From WHTI01 sp963756365 (lineage in GTDB: Bacteria; Actinomycetota; CADDZG01; WHSQ01): DNA of 64,000 bases. The stretch lies in NCBI GenBank assembly GCA_963756365.1, contig CAVWNF010000003.1, forward strand, positions 310,001-374,000, read 5' to 3'. Under the pieces are notes generated by a model, which had not been told where the DNA came from, did not search any database, and saw only the letters and a program-made list of their open reading frames with translations. This document shows positions 34,388 to 43,175 of the stretch, piece after piece; within the stretch, counting starts at the first letter, position 1, and each line of letters begins with the position of its first letter. Both the position numbers and the translations under genes were made by a program.

Positions 34388-35953
34388 GTGAGAAAGATCG
34401 CCTCTCTGGCGGCGCTGTCGCTGGTTGCTGTTCTCTTGGTGCCGGGGATGGCGTCCGCCGACCCGGGGGACACCGTCGAGCAGGTTGTCGTGAAGAGCGA
34501 CGCAGATGGAACCGACATCGCTATCACCGTGGCGAAACCGGCCGAAGCGTCGACCTCTGCGCCCGTACCGGTGATCCTTCACAGCCATGGCTGGGGCGGG
34601 AGTCGGACGACCACCTTGAGTGGTGACGTGGCTGCGTTCGTGAACGCCGGCTTCGGCGTCGTCAGTATCGACCAGCGCGGTTTCGGAGCCAGCGGTGGTG
34701 AGGCGAACGTCGAGGACCCCGATCTCGAGGCCGAGGACATCGATTCGGTTATCGACTATGTCGCGACGCTGGACTGGGTTGCCCTGAACGAAGACAACAA
34801 CGGCGACCCGATCGTCGGAGACCCCGTGCTGGGTGCGGTCGGCGGCTCGTACGGGGGTGGCTACCAGACGATGGCCGCTTTCGACGAGACCCAGGAAGAA
34901 GGATCGACGAGATTCGACGCGATCATCCCGGAGATCACCTGGTACGACCTCAACGAGAGCCTCGCACCGCAGGGCGTCCCACGTACCGCGTGGACGACCG
35001 CACTGTACGCAGCAGGCGCCAGCGCTCTTCCCCAGTACGTCCACGAAGGCTTCGCGTGGGGCGCCGCCACGAGCCTGTGGCCCGATGGGACGATCCTTGG
35101 CCAGGCCAACGAGAACGTCCCGGATCTCGATTCGGAGTTCCACGAGCATGGCCCCGTTGCATTCGTTGAGCGCGGTGTCTTGCTGGACATCCCGATGCTT
35201 CTGCGTCAGGGAAGTTCGGACAACCTCTTCAACCTGAATCAGGGACTGCACATCTTCAACAAGGGCCTCACCCCTGCAGCTCAGTCCGAGAGCCTCTTTG
35301 TCGGATACAACGGGGGCCACGCCCTGCCCAACGCGTTCCCGCTCGGTAAGGCCAGCGGTACCGACTCTTGTTCCGGAGACTGGACAGCACTGAGGGTCGC
35401 CTTCTTCAGGGCCGTGTTCGATAACGACCCGGCCACGAACCCCGGCTCGCTCCTTCCCAGCCGGTACAACGTCACCGACGTGAATGGGAAGTGCCTCAGA
35501 TACGACACGACGGGTGCGACCAAGATCGCGGTCAACGAGTCCCTCGACCCGACCGGGAGCAACGCGATGATCTCCACGCTCGGTCTCGGTGCCCCGATCC
35601 ACATCCCCCTCGACACCGGTGCGATCAAGATCGCCGGGATCCCGACCCTTTCGGGCGACGTCTACTCGTTGACGCCTGAAGCCCGCGTCTTCTTCGGCCT
35701 TGCGATCGGCACCACCCCGGCGGATGCCCAGGTGATCCAGAACAACCTGATGCCGCTTCGCCAGGTGCTGATGATCCCCAACGTCGGACAGAGTTTCGAG
35801 ATCGAACTCCCGGGCGTTGCCGCTGACGTTCCCGAGGGCCAGAGCCTGTTCCTAACCATCACCCCCACCTCGGACATGTTCGCCGGACATGGGAGCCGCA
35901 TCCCAGGCGGGATGCTGTTGACCGACCTCGAGTTGACACTCCCGACCCACTAG
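34388..35953 (+). CDS. Secreted S15 (X-Pro dipeptidyl-peptidase/CocE-like) hydrolase
   Basis: 521 residues from a GTG start; an ATG eight codons earlier is possible but the signal peptide fits RKIASLAALSLVAVLLVPG with cleavage at about 25. VPVILHSHGWGGSRTTTLSG and VVSIDQRGFGASGG are typical of CocE/NonD proteins. The nucleophile elbow is VGGSYGGGYQ, the acid in RQGSSDNLFNLNQ and the histidine in YNGGHALPNA. The C-terminal 150 residues resemble the beta domain used for binding. Extracellular peptide or ester cleavage is likely. Confidence 0.82.
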   Translation: MRKIASLAALSLVAVLLVPGMASADPGDTVEQVVVKSDADGTDIAITVAKPAEASTSAPVPVILHSHGWGGSRTTTLSGDVAAFVNAGFGVVSIDQRGFGASGGEANVEDPDLEAEDIDSVIDYVATLDWVALNEDNNGDPIVGDPVLGAVGGSYGGGYQTMAAFDETQEEGSTRFDAIIPEITWYDLNESLAPQGVPRTAWTTALYAAGASALPQYVHEGFAWGAATSLWPDGTILGQANENVPDLDSEFHEHGPVAFVERGVLLDIPMLLRQGSSDNLFNLNQGLHIFNKGLTPAAQSESLFVGYNGGHALPNAFPLGKASGTDSCSGDWTALRVAFFRAVFDNDPATNPGSLLPSRYNVTDVNGKCLRYDTTGATKIAVNESLDPTGSNAMISTLGLGAPIHIPLDTGAIKIAGIPTLSGDVYSLTPEARVFFGLAIGTTPADAQVIQNNLMPLRQVLMIPNVGQSFEIELPGVAADVPEGQSLFLTITPTSDMFAGHGSRIPGGMLLTDLELTLPTH

Positions 35954-35968
35954 CCGGGTTCGCAGTTC

Positions 35969-35995
35969 GATAGGGGCCCCGATGGGGCCCCTATC
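35969..35995 (+). terminator. Perfect 12-bp hairpin terminator, overlapping the dapB promoter
   Basis: GATAGGGGCCCC and GGGGCCCCTATC around a GAT loop. It follows the secreted peptidase. Its last bases form part of TATCAT, the dapB -10 element. No T-run. Confidence 0.65.
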
Positions 35996-35997
35996 AT
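35992..35997 (+). promoter_or_regulatory. -10 element of dapB
   Basis: TATCAT seven bases before the dapB ATG; it shares four bases with the right arm of the preceding hairpin. Confidence 0.45.
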
Positions 35998-36004
35998 TGC
36001 GAGC

Positions 36005-36802
36005 ATGATCAATATCTGCGTTGCCGGCGCGACCGGTTGGACCGGAAGCCCACTTGCTCGTTCCGTGATCGATGCCGACGACCTTGCACTCGTATCGGCG
36101 GTGAGTCGAAGCGCTGCCGGTAAGGACCTCGGTGAGGCATGGGGCGGTGACAAGTTAGGGGTACCGGTGTTCGCCACCGTGGATGAAGCCCTCGACGGTG
36201 TCGATGTCTTGATCGACTACACGTCCCACGATTCCGTCAAAGCCAACACTCTTGCGGCAGTGGCTAAGGGAGTGGCCGTCGTCATCGGCTCCTCTGGCTT
36301 AACCAGCGCCGACTTCGACGAGATCGAGACTGCGGCAACCGCTCAGGGCGTGGGCGTCATGGCAGCAGGCAACTTCTCGGTGACCGCCGCCATGGCTCAG
36401 GCGGGCGCTCTCCTCGCTGCTCGCCACCTTCCGCAGTGGGAGGTCATCGACTACGCGTCGTCGACCAAGCCAGATGTCCCCAGTGGCACCGCGCGCGAGA
36501 TGGCAGAACGATTGAGCGCGGTCCGGCGCCCAGAGATCGGCGTCGCCGTCGACAAGATCGCGGGACCCCAGGAGGCGCGAGGGGCGGATGTGGACGGAAC
36601 CCAGGTGCACTCGATCCGACTCCCGAGCTTCGTGGTCTCAACCGAGGTCATCTTCGCCCTCCCCGACGAACGACTCGTCATCCGTCACGATGCCGGATCG
36701 TCGCCGGATCCGTACGTGACCGGGACGTTGATGGCCGCTCGCGCGATGCCCGGCAGGGTTGGCGTGACGCGCGGCTTAGACACCCTCCTGCTCGAGGGCT
36801 GA
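36005..36802 (+). CDS. dapB: 4-hydroxy-tetrahydrodipicolinate reductase
   Basis: 265 residues. NICVAGATGWTGSPLARSVI is the NAD(P) loop, VLIDYTSHDSVKANTLAA and IGSSGLTSADFDEI follow, and YASSTKPDVPSGTAREMA holds the catalytic Lys and the substrate-binding Ser-Gly-Thr. The usual HHRxKxD is replaced by a DYASSTKPDVPSGTA form, as in other divergent DapB proteins. It makes tetrahydrodipicolinate for lysine and peptidoglycan. The end overlaps a convergent acetyltransferase gene by 27 bases. Confidence 0.9.
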   Translation: MINICVAGATGWTGSPLARSVIDADDLALVSAVSRSAAGKDLGEAWGGDKLGVPVFATVDEALDGVDVLIDYTSHDSVKANTLAAVAKGVAVVIGSSGLTSADFDEIETAATAQGVGVMAAGNFSVTAAMAQAGALLAARHLPQWEVIDYASSTKPDVPSGTAREMAERLSAVRRPEIGVAVDKIAGPQEARGADVDGTQVHSIRLPSFVVSTEVIFALPDERLVIRHDAGSSPDPYVTGTLMAARAMPGRVGVTRGLDTLLLEG

Positions 36803-37219
36803 CGGGGGCTCGTGGCGGCCGAGCCACTTACCGACAACCTTCGACATCCCCACCTCCTCACGCTGGAACCCTAGGGAGCGGTAGAGGGATTCGGCATTCT
36901 CTGTGAACAACGCAACGTGCTGACCGGGGATCGTGAGTAGCAGTCGATCGACCATGTCCGATGCGATCCGCCGCCGTCGATAAGACGAGTGCGTCCAGAC
37001 GTCGATCAAGTAGGCGTTGCAGACCCCGTCGGATATGACCCGGGCGGTTCCGATGCAATGGTGTTCATCCCAAGCGAAACAAGAAGCATGAGAGTTGGCG
37101 AAAGAGGCTTCTAGCTCAGCAGGCGTTCTCAGGTTGTCGAAGTCATCCGCCTTGAGGTCGTCCTTCAGCGCGGACCAGTCGAGCTCTCCGGGGGTGGATG
37201 TAAAGGTGAGCGGCTCCAT
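36776..37219 (-). CDS. GNAT N-acetyltransferase
   Basis: 147 residues. FTSTPGELDWSALKDDL, then CIGTARVISDGVCNAYLIDV and the acetyl-CoA loop WTHSSYRRRRIASDMVDRLL, finishing with VALFTENAESLYRSLGF, the usual C-terminal strand. The frame is open upstream and runs into the DNA glycosylase gene, but the ATG at 37219 starts the domain exactly and has TAACGT seven bases before it. Target unknown. Confidence 0.85.
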   Translation of the reverse strand: MEPLTFTSTPGELDWSALKDDLKADDFDNLRTPAELEASFANSHASCFAWDEHHCIGTARVISDGVCNAYLIDVWTHSSYRRRRIASDMVDRLLLTIPGQHVALFTENAESLYRSLGFQREEVGMSKVVGKWLGRHEPPSALEQEGV

Positions 37220-37226
37220 CCCCGGA

Positions 37227-37232
37227 ACGTTA
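37227..37232 (-). promoter_or_regulatory. -10 element of the acetyltransferase gene
   Basis: TAACGT on the reverse strand, seven bases upstream of the ATG at 37219. Confidence 0.4.
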
Positions 37233-37236
37233 TCCC

Positions 37237-38443
37237 TCAGTCCTCGAAGGCGCGGTCCCATCCGTCGGGCACTGCACCGAAGGTCGTCGTCGTCGCTCCT
37301 AGCCACTTGCCGAGACGTTCTAGGGCTCGCTTGACCCGGGCCCCCACCGCCGATCGTTCCGCCGCGTGAGGTTCGGCGTAGACGTTGGCGACCTCGAAGA
37401 CACCTGGTCTTCCGGTCCATCTTCGAGTCAACGCGCCCGACGATCCGGTCGCCATCGAGGATCGGGAGCACGTAGTAGCCGAAGCGGCGCTTCGCCTTCG
37501 GGACGTAGATCTCGATGGTGTAGTCGAAGTCGAACAGCATGACGTCGCGCGCCCTGTCCCGGATCAGGTTGTCGAACGGCGAGAGCAACTCGGTCCGACC
37601 TCTCCATCCCGTCCCGGTCGTATCAAGCAGCGGGAGGTTGTCGCGATGGACGTACCACTGCTCGGGTAGACCCTTGATCTCGAACGGGATCAACTCTCCT
37701 CTCTCGACGAGGCGAGCCACGATCCCTCTCGTTCCGGCCATGATCCCGGCGACGAAGTGACCCCGGATCTGCTTCTCGGTGCCGATGCCGATGGCGCGGC
37801 ACGCCAGAGCGGTTGCACGGTCGAGAGCCTGTTCTTCGGAGAGCCTGTCGCGGAACACTTCCTTGGGGAACCAGTCGTCAGAGCGCGCCCACAACCTTTC
37901 GAGTCCCCTGCGCCCCGCGATCATGATCTCGCCGTTCGTCCACATGAAGTCGAGCATCCTGGTGATGGTTTGACCCTCGGTCCACCCGGACGAGGTCCAG
38001 CCCTTCAGGCTGAGGCCCTCGAAGTCCTTCGAGCGCATGACTCCGTTGGTCTTGAGTTGCCGCAGGATCTCGCGCCGTGCGTCTCTGTTCGCATCCAAGA
38101 AGGTGTGGATCCGCGTCGCCCAATCGCCCTCGCCCGGCCACTGATCCATGTGGTACCGGTGCAGCGGGTAGTCGTCTGTGAGCACGAACGAAGCTGCGTG
38201 GGCCCAGTAGTGGAAGAGCGAACGGTCTTCGAACAACGCGCGATCCAGGTCTGCCGGATCGAACGTCCTCCCCAACCGGGCGTGGAGGACCAGTAATTGG
38301 GTGCGCGCCACATGGTTGATCGGATCGAACTGAACGCAGCGGATCCGGTCCATGAGCGAATTCAGGTCGGGCACCCTCGTTCGGCCCAAGCCTTGAGCCT
38401 CGATGGAGACCCTGCGAGCTTGGGCCTGGGTAAGCGTGGTCAC
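37237..38443 (-). CDS. YcaQ-type winged-helix DNA glycosylase, one frame break
   Basis: 401 residues after removing one extra base near 37405. The HTH_42 fold family repairs interstrand crosslinks and bulky alkylated bases. The catalytic Q-x-D motif is present in RCVQFDPINHVARTQL. LFHYWAHAASFV, WYVHRDNLPLL and LLSPFDNLIRDRARDVMLFDF are further family signatures, and the corrected C-terminus ends in a helix GKWLGATTTTFG. The GTG start lies 22 bases after the upstream membrane protein gene, so they are likely co-transcribed. Confidence 0.85.
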
Positions 38444-38465
38444 TGAGCGACTACGTCAAACGGTT

Positions 38466-38928
38466 CTACGTACCCGGCTTGACGGTCATCATGAAGACCG
38501 CGACGAGCAGGATCAACAGCTCGATCCTCGAGATCATGATGAGCTTCTTCATCCGGCTCTGGACCTCGGGGTCCGTCGGTCCCTTCTTCGGTCATCAATA
38601 CGCCGAGTTTTCCACTCTCCGGCCCTAGGTAGGCGGCGCCGGTGATGGCCGAGATAGCGATCGCTGCGATGCCGTAGACGACGAACGGGTCACTGAATTC
38701 GAATCCCGTCTCGGTCACGAGGAGTATCCCGAACAGCAGGGTCAGGATCGAAGCGGGCATGAAAACACGCTGACCGACCTTCTCGGCGGTCTCTCCGAAC
38801 GCAGCCATGAGCTTGGGATCCTGGGCACTACTGAACTTGGCGCCGAAGATCTGGACGATAACGCCGCCTCCGACCCAAACGACGGCGGCGAGGACATGTG
38901 CGAAGAGGTAGAACTCGAAAGCGCTCAA
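38466..38928 (-). CDS. DUF2269-like membrane protein, one frame break
   Basis: 153 residues after one extra base near 38575-38582. Four helices: FYLFAHVLAAVVWVGGGVIV with a His, FMPASILTLLFGILLV, VVYGIAAIAISAITGAAYLG, and in the shifted frame ELLILLVAVFMMTVKPGT. The first helix with H and W-x-G is typical of DUF2269. TTG start with GGAGGAG six bases upstream. It follows the propionyl-CoA carboxylase alpha gene after 77 bases. Function unknown. Confidence 0.75.
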
Positions 38929-39005
38929 GGTGCTCCTCCGTGAAGATAGGGGGCCAGCCACCCGTCACGCTCGCGCCGTGGTGCCGGGCAGTCAACCACC
39001 CACTG

Positions 39006-40748
39006 TCACCGGATGACCGCGAGAACCGCCCCGGTTTCGACTGACCTGCCGGCTTCAACCTTGAGATCTTCGACGGTGCCGTCGGCGTGGGAGAGGATCG
39101 AGTTCTCCATCTTCATCGCCTCAAGGACGCAGATCACATCGCCAACCTTCACCTTGTCGCCCTTAGAGACCATGACCTTCACGATCGTGCCCTGCATCGG
39201 AGCGGTGAGATTCTCGCCCGATCCCCCGACCGCGGCTCCCAGCTTCTTCGGAGGTTTCGGCTTCTTGCGTTGAACCTTGCTGTCGAGTTCCTCGCGCGCC
39301 TTGACCCGGAACCGCTTGCCCGAGACCTCGACCGTGAACTCACGTTCCGCGACTTCGGGCTCTCCGGCCTTCGGCTTAGGCGGTGGGACGTCCTTCAATG
39401 GAGACAGGTCCATCTCGTTCTCGACGGTGCCTGTGTGGTAGTCGCCGCTAGCGAACCGTTCGTCGGCGAGCATCAGTCGATGGAATGGGATCGTCGTCGA
39501 GATCCCCTCGATCTCGTACTCGTCCAGCGCTCGAAGCATCCTGGTGCGGGCTTCATCCCGCGTGGCCCCGTAGGTGATCAGTTTGGCGATCATCGGGTCG
39601 TACGCCTGAGGGACGGTGTAGTTGGGCTCGACCCCTGAGTCGACCCTGACACCCGGTCCCGAAGGCTCGCGGTAGGCGCCGATATGACCGGGGGCGGGCA
39701 TGAAGTTCTTCGCAGCGTTCTCCGCGTTCACCCGACATTCGATCGCCCATCCGTCGAGGGTGATGTCGTCCTGCGTGAACCCGATGTCTTCACCCGCAGC
39801 GACCCGCAGCTGTGCGGTCACCAGATCTATGCCCGTCACCAGTTCGGTAACCGGGTGCTCGACCTGGAGACGGGTGTTCATCTCGAGGAAGTAGAAGGAC
39901 TCGCGGTCAGCGTCGAGCAGGAACTCGCAGGTGCCAGCGTTCTTGTAGCCGATGTTCTTCGCCAGCCGTGTGGCCGCTTCCATGATCCTGGCCCGCACCT
40001 CGGGCTCAAGTGCCGGCGAGGGTGACTCCTCGACGAGCTTCTGGTGGCGACGCTGGAGCGAACAATCGCGTTCGGGGAACGAGATGACGTTCCCGTTCGC
40101 ATCACCCAACACCTGGATCTCGATGTGCCGGGGACGCTCCAGGTAGCGCTCGATGTAGACCTCGGGGTTCGAGAAGTAGTTCTCGGCCTCTCGAGCGGCA
40201 CCCGAGAGGGCGTCTTCGATCTCTGATGGGTCCCGAACGACGCGGAAGCCTTTCCCCCCGCCGCCAGCCGAGGCCTTGATGGCCACCGGGAAACCGTGCT
40301 CCTTGCCGAAGATCCGAACCTCTTCGGGATCGGTGACGGGATCCTTCGTGCCCGGAACGGTCGGGACGTTCGCTTCCTGGGCGGCTTTCCGAGCGGCCAT
40401 CTTGTCGCCCATCCCATCGATGACGTCGGGGGCCGGACCGATCCATGTGAGTCCAGCCTCGATCACGGCCGCTGCGAACCCCGCGTTCTCCGCGAGGAAG
40501 CCGTAACCGGGGTGAACCGCTTCGGCCCCCGAACGTTTCGCTGCGTCGATGATGTTCTCGATGACCAAGTAGGACTGCGCGGCAGGAGCCGGGCCGACGT
40601 TGAAGGCTTGATCCGCGTAGCGCGTGTGGACCGCGTCGATATCCAGGTCCGAGTACACGGCGACCGTCTCGATCCCCAGGTCGCGGCACGCCCGCATCAC
40701 CCGGATAGCGATCTCACCACGATTGGCTACCAACACTCTCTTGAACAT
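39006..40748 (-). CDS. pccA: Acyl-CoA carboxylase alpha subunit (biotin carboxylase + BCCP)
   Basis: 580 residues. The biotin carboxylase part starts FKRVLVANRGEIAIRVMRAC and has VHPGYGFLAEN, KASAGGGGKGFRVV for ATP, RDCSLQRRHQKLVEE and EMNTRLQVEHPVTE. A linker rich in Lys/Pro leads to a biotinyl domain whose acceptor is the Lys in VLEAMKMENSI near residue 548. With PccB it carboxylates propionyl-CoA (or acetyl-CoA). The partner PccB lies 850 bases away on the other strand with birA between. The whole gene is intact. Confidence 0.92.
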   Translation of the reverse strand: MFKRVLVANRGEIAIRVMRACRDLGIETVAVYSDLDIDAVHTRYADQAFNVGPAPAAQSYLVIENIIDAAKRSGAEAVHPGYGFLAENAGFAAAVIEAGLTWIGPAPDVIDGMGDKMAARKAAQEANVPTVPGTKDPVTDPEEVRIFGKEHGFPVAIKASAGGGGKGFRVVRDPSEIEDALSGAAREAENYFSNPEVYIERYLERPRHIEIQVLGDANGNVISFPERDCSLQRRHQKLVEESPSPALEPEVRARIMEAATRLAKNIGYKNAGTCEFLLDADRESFYFLEMNTRLQVEHPVTELVTGIDLVTAQLRVAAGEDIGFTQDDITLDGWAIECRVNAENAAKNFMPAPGHIGAYREPSGPGVRVDSGVEPNYTVPQAYDPMIAKLITYGATRDEARTRMLRALDEYEIEGISTTIPFHRLMLADERFASGDYHTGTVENEMDLSPLKDVPPPKPKAGEPEVAEREFTVEVSGKRFRVKAREELDSKVQRKKPKPPKKLGAAVGGSGENLTAPMQGTIVKVMVSKGDKVKVGDVICVLEAMKMENSILSHADGTVEDLKVEAGRSVETGAVLAVIR

Positions 40749-40755
40749 GGCCGCC

Positions 40756-40762
40756 TATCCTA
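40756..40762. promoter_or_regulatory. Overlapping divergent -10 elements of birA and pccA
   Basis: The seven bases TATCCTA read TATCCT on the forward strand, six bases before the birA ATG, and TAGGAT on the reverse strand, eight bases before the pccA ATG. Only 19 bases separate the two start codons. Confidence 0.5.
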
Positions 40763-40767
40763 CGCGG

Positions 40768-41562
40768 ATGGACGAACCGTCATTCAGCGCAGCCACGTTC
40801 GAGTCCTATCGGGTGGGAGCTTTCGGTTCCCCGCTCATAGTGACGGCCGAGACTTCCTCGACGAACCTCGATGCTCTCGACCGGGCGGAGGTGGGGGACC
40901 CCGAAGGAACGGTCATCGTGGCGGATCACCAGCGGGCGGGGCGGGGTAGATGGGGACGGGAGTGGGTCGGTAAACCGGGAGCCTCCTTGATGTACTCCCT
41001 GGTGCTTAGGCCCGAGGGTGACGCCACGTTGATCACGACCGCACTCGGGACAGCGGCGGCGGACGCGATCGAGGCCCTCACCCAGTTGAACTGCCGCATC
41101 AAGTGGCCGAACGACATCATGATCGACGGTCGCAAGGTCGCGGGGATCCTCGTCGAGAGCCGGTCGGGGGCCGGTCGGGTGCAAGCGCTCGTTGCGGGCA
41201 TGGGGGTCAATGTCGGTCTCACCTCCGCGGACTTTCCTTCCGAGCTCCAGGACTCCGCGACATCCATCGGTATCGAGATGGAGAGGCGGGGCGAACACTT
41301 CCCTCCATCTCGTGAGCAACTCCTGGCGGCGATCCTCACCTCGTTCGAAGCTCGCTATCCGATCACTGCGTCCGAGGTGATCTCCGAAGCATCCGCTCGT
41401 TCGAGCGTGCTCGGTTCGGAGGTGACGGTGACGTTCGCAGACGACAGCTCGGTTCAGGGTCACGCAACCAGGTTGCTGGAGGATGGCGCTCTCGAACTGT
41501 CGACTCCCGAAGGAGCGATCGCAGTCACCTCGGGCGAGGTAACGCGGGTGAGGCCGGCGTAA
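40768..41562 (+). CDS. birA: Biotin--acetyl-CoA-carboxylase ligase
   Basis: 264 residues of the catalytic and C-terminal domains, with no DNA-binding N-terminus, so it is a ligase only. TAETSSTNLDALDRA, ADHQRAGRGRWGREWVGKPG (the biotinyl-AMP loop), ASLMYSLVLRP, IKWPNDIMIDGRKVAGILVE and GMGVNVGL are all present. It attaches biotin to the BCCP lysines of the two carboxylases in the window. I chose ATG at 40768 over one at 40747, which lies inside pccA. Confidence 0.93.
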   Translation: MDEPSFSAATFESYRVGAFGSPLIVTAETSSTNLDALDRAEVGDPEGTVIVADHQRAGRGRWGREWVGKPGASLMYSLVLRPEGDATLITTALGTAAADAIEALTQLNCRIKWPNDIMIDGRKVAGILVESRSGAGRVQALVAGMGVNVGLTSADFPSELQDSATSIGIEMERRGEHFPPSREQLLAAILTSFEARYPITASEVISEASARSSVLGSEVTVTFADDSSVQGHATRLLEDGALELSTPEGAIAVTSGEVTRVRPA

Positions 41563-41587
41563 CCGGTATCCATCGGCTCGCCGCTAG

Positions 41588-41593
41588 TACGAT
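41588..41593 (+). promoter_or_regulatory. -10 element of pccB
   Basis: TACGAT with the ATG six bases downstream. Confidence 0.4.
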
Positions 41594-41599
41594 TCAGTC

Positions 41600-43132
41600 A
41601 TGGCTGAGAAGCGGGCTTTAGATGATGTGATCGATTCCACGCTTGCCGGCGGCGCCGAGAAGTACCACGAGAAGAACGCGGCGGTCGGGAAACTCTTCGT
41701 GCGCGAGAGGCTGCGCCTCCTTCTCGACGATGCTGACTCATTCGTAGAGAACGGGTTGCTCGTCAACGCACTGGCGGGGGACCTCCCGGCAGATGGGGTG
41801 GTGACGGGGGTCGGGCGGATCGACGGCCGTCCGGTGGCGGTGATGGCGAACGATTCGACGGTCAAGGCGGGGTCGTGGGGCGCCCGCACGGTCGAGAAGA
41901 TCATCAGGATCATCGAGTTGGCGCGCAAGCACGAGTACCCACTCGTCTACCTCGTGGACTCGGCCGGAGCTCGCATCACGGATCAGGTCGATCTCTTCCC
42001 CGGCCGACGCGGTGCGGGCAAGATCTTCTACAACCAGGTCCAGGCGTCGGGAAAGATCCCGCAGATCTGCTGCCTGTTCGGGCCCTCGGCCGCCGGTGGC
42101 GCGTACATCCCAGCGTTCTGCGATGTCGTGTTCATGGTCGACGGCAACGCATCCATGTACCTGGGTTCGCCCCGGATGGCCGAAGAGGTGATCGGCGAGA
42201 AGGTGACGCTCGAGGAGATGGGCGGGGCCCGGATGCACTGCGAGGTCTCCGGGTGCGGCGATCTCCTCTGCGCGGATGACAAGGCGGCCATCGAGGCGGC
42301 TCGCGGTTATCTGTCGTACTTCCCTCAGAGCTTCCGCTCGGCCCCCGAGACCACGACTGGGCGTCCGGTTGCCTATTCGGGCTCATTGGGTGAACTGGTG
42401 CCCGAGGACGAGTCGGCTGCATTCGACATGTACGGGTTCATCGCCGGGCTCATCGATGAGGAATCGTTCTTCGAGGTCAAACCAGACTTCGCCAAGGAGT
42501 TGATCACCGGTCTGGGTCGTCTCGATGGGCGCGTCGTCGGGATCGTTGCCAATCAGCCGAACGCGAAGGGTGGCGTGCTGTTCGTCGACTCGGCGGACAA
42601 GGCAGCGCGCTTCATCTGGCTCTGTGACGCGTTCAACATCCCACTCGTGTTCCTGAGCGATGTTCCCGGGTTCATGATCGGAACCGAGGTCGAGCGCCAG
42701 GGGATCATCCGCCACGGCGCCAAGATGATCACTGCGGTGTCGGAGGCGACCGTTCCCAAGTTCTGCGTGGTGGTACGCAAGGCGTACGGCGCTGGCCTCT
42801 ACGCCATGGCCGGTCCGGGGTTCGAGCCCGATGCCACGATCGCCTTGCCCACCGCGCGTATAGCGGTCATGGGGCCGGAACCGGCGATCAATGCCGTCTA
42901 CTTCAACAAGATCCAGGCGATCGCCGACGAGGATGAACGGAAGGCCTTCGTGGCGGCCAAGCGCGCTGAGTACGAGGAGGACATCGACCTCGTGCACCTC
43001 GCGTCCGAGAACGTGATCGATGCGATCGTTCAACCAGATGACCTGCGGGGGGAACTGATCAGGCGCATCGACCTTGCGGCGAGTAAGGATCGACACTTCT
43101 CCGATCGTAGGCACGGCGTCCCCCCGGTCTGA
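41600..43132 (+). CDS. pccB: Propionyl-CoA carboxylase beta (carboxyltransferase) subunit
   Basis: 510 residues. Two crotonase-fold halves: the first with VGKLFVRERLRLLLD, LVDSAGARITDQ and FGPSAAGGAYIPAFCD; the second with VANQPNAKGGVLFVDSADK, IPLVFLSDVPGFMIGTEVE and RKAYGAGLYAMAGPG. The biotin and CoA oxyanion holes lie in the GG-A segments. It transfers CO2 from carboxybiotin to propionyl-CoA, giving methylmalonyl-CoA for the mutase at 28.6 kb. A methylcrotonyl-CoA carboxylase role is possible from sequence alone. Confidence 0.92.
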   Translation: MAEKRALDDVIDSTLAGGAEKYHEKNAAVGKLFVRERLRLLLDDADSFVENGLLVNALAGDLPADGVVTGVGRIDGRPVAVMANDSTVKAGSWGARTVEKIIRIIELARKHEYPLVYLVDSAGARITDQVDLFPGRRGAGKIFYNQVQASGKIPQICCLFGPSAAGGAYIPAFCDVVFMVDGNASMYLGSPRMAEEVIGEKVTLEEMGGARMHCEVSGCGDLLCADDKAAIEAARGYLSYFPQSFRSAPETTTGRPVAYSGSLGELVPEDESAAFDMYGFIAGLIDEESFFEVKPDFAKELITGLGRLDGRVVGIVANQPNAKGGVLFVDSADKAARFIWLCDAFNIPLVFLSDVPGFMIGTEVERQGIIRHGAKMITAVSEATVPKFCVVVRKAYGAGLYAMAGPGFEPDATIALPTARIAVMGPEPAINAVYFNKIQAIADEDERKAFVAAKRAEYEEDIDLVHLASENVIDAIVQPDDLRGELIRRIDLAASKDRHFSDRRHGVPPV

Positions 43133-43163
43133 ACGCCCACAGAGCAGCGCTCCGGGCTGCGGA

Positions 43164-43169
43164 TAGGCT
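43164..43169 (+). promoter_or_regulatory. -10 element of the enoyl-CoA hydratase gene
   Basis: TAGGCT with the ATG six bases downstream. Confidence 0.4.
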
Positions 43170-43175
43170 CACCGC

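Noticed and set aside
36776..38443. A single 555-codon open frame looking like a YcaQ-acetyltransferase fusion.
   Set aside because: The YcaQ domain continues correctly in another frame to a stop at 37237, and the acetyltransferase has its own ATG and -10. The apparent fusion is made by one extra base near 37405.
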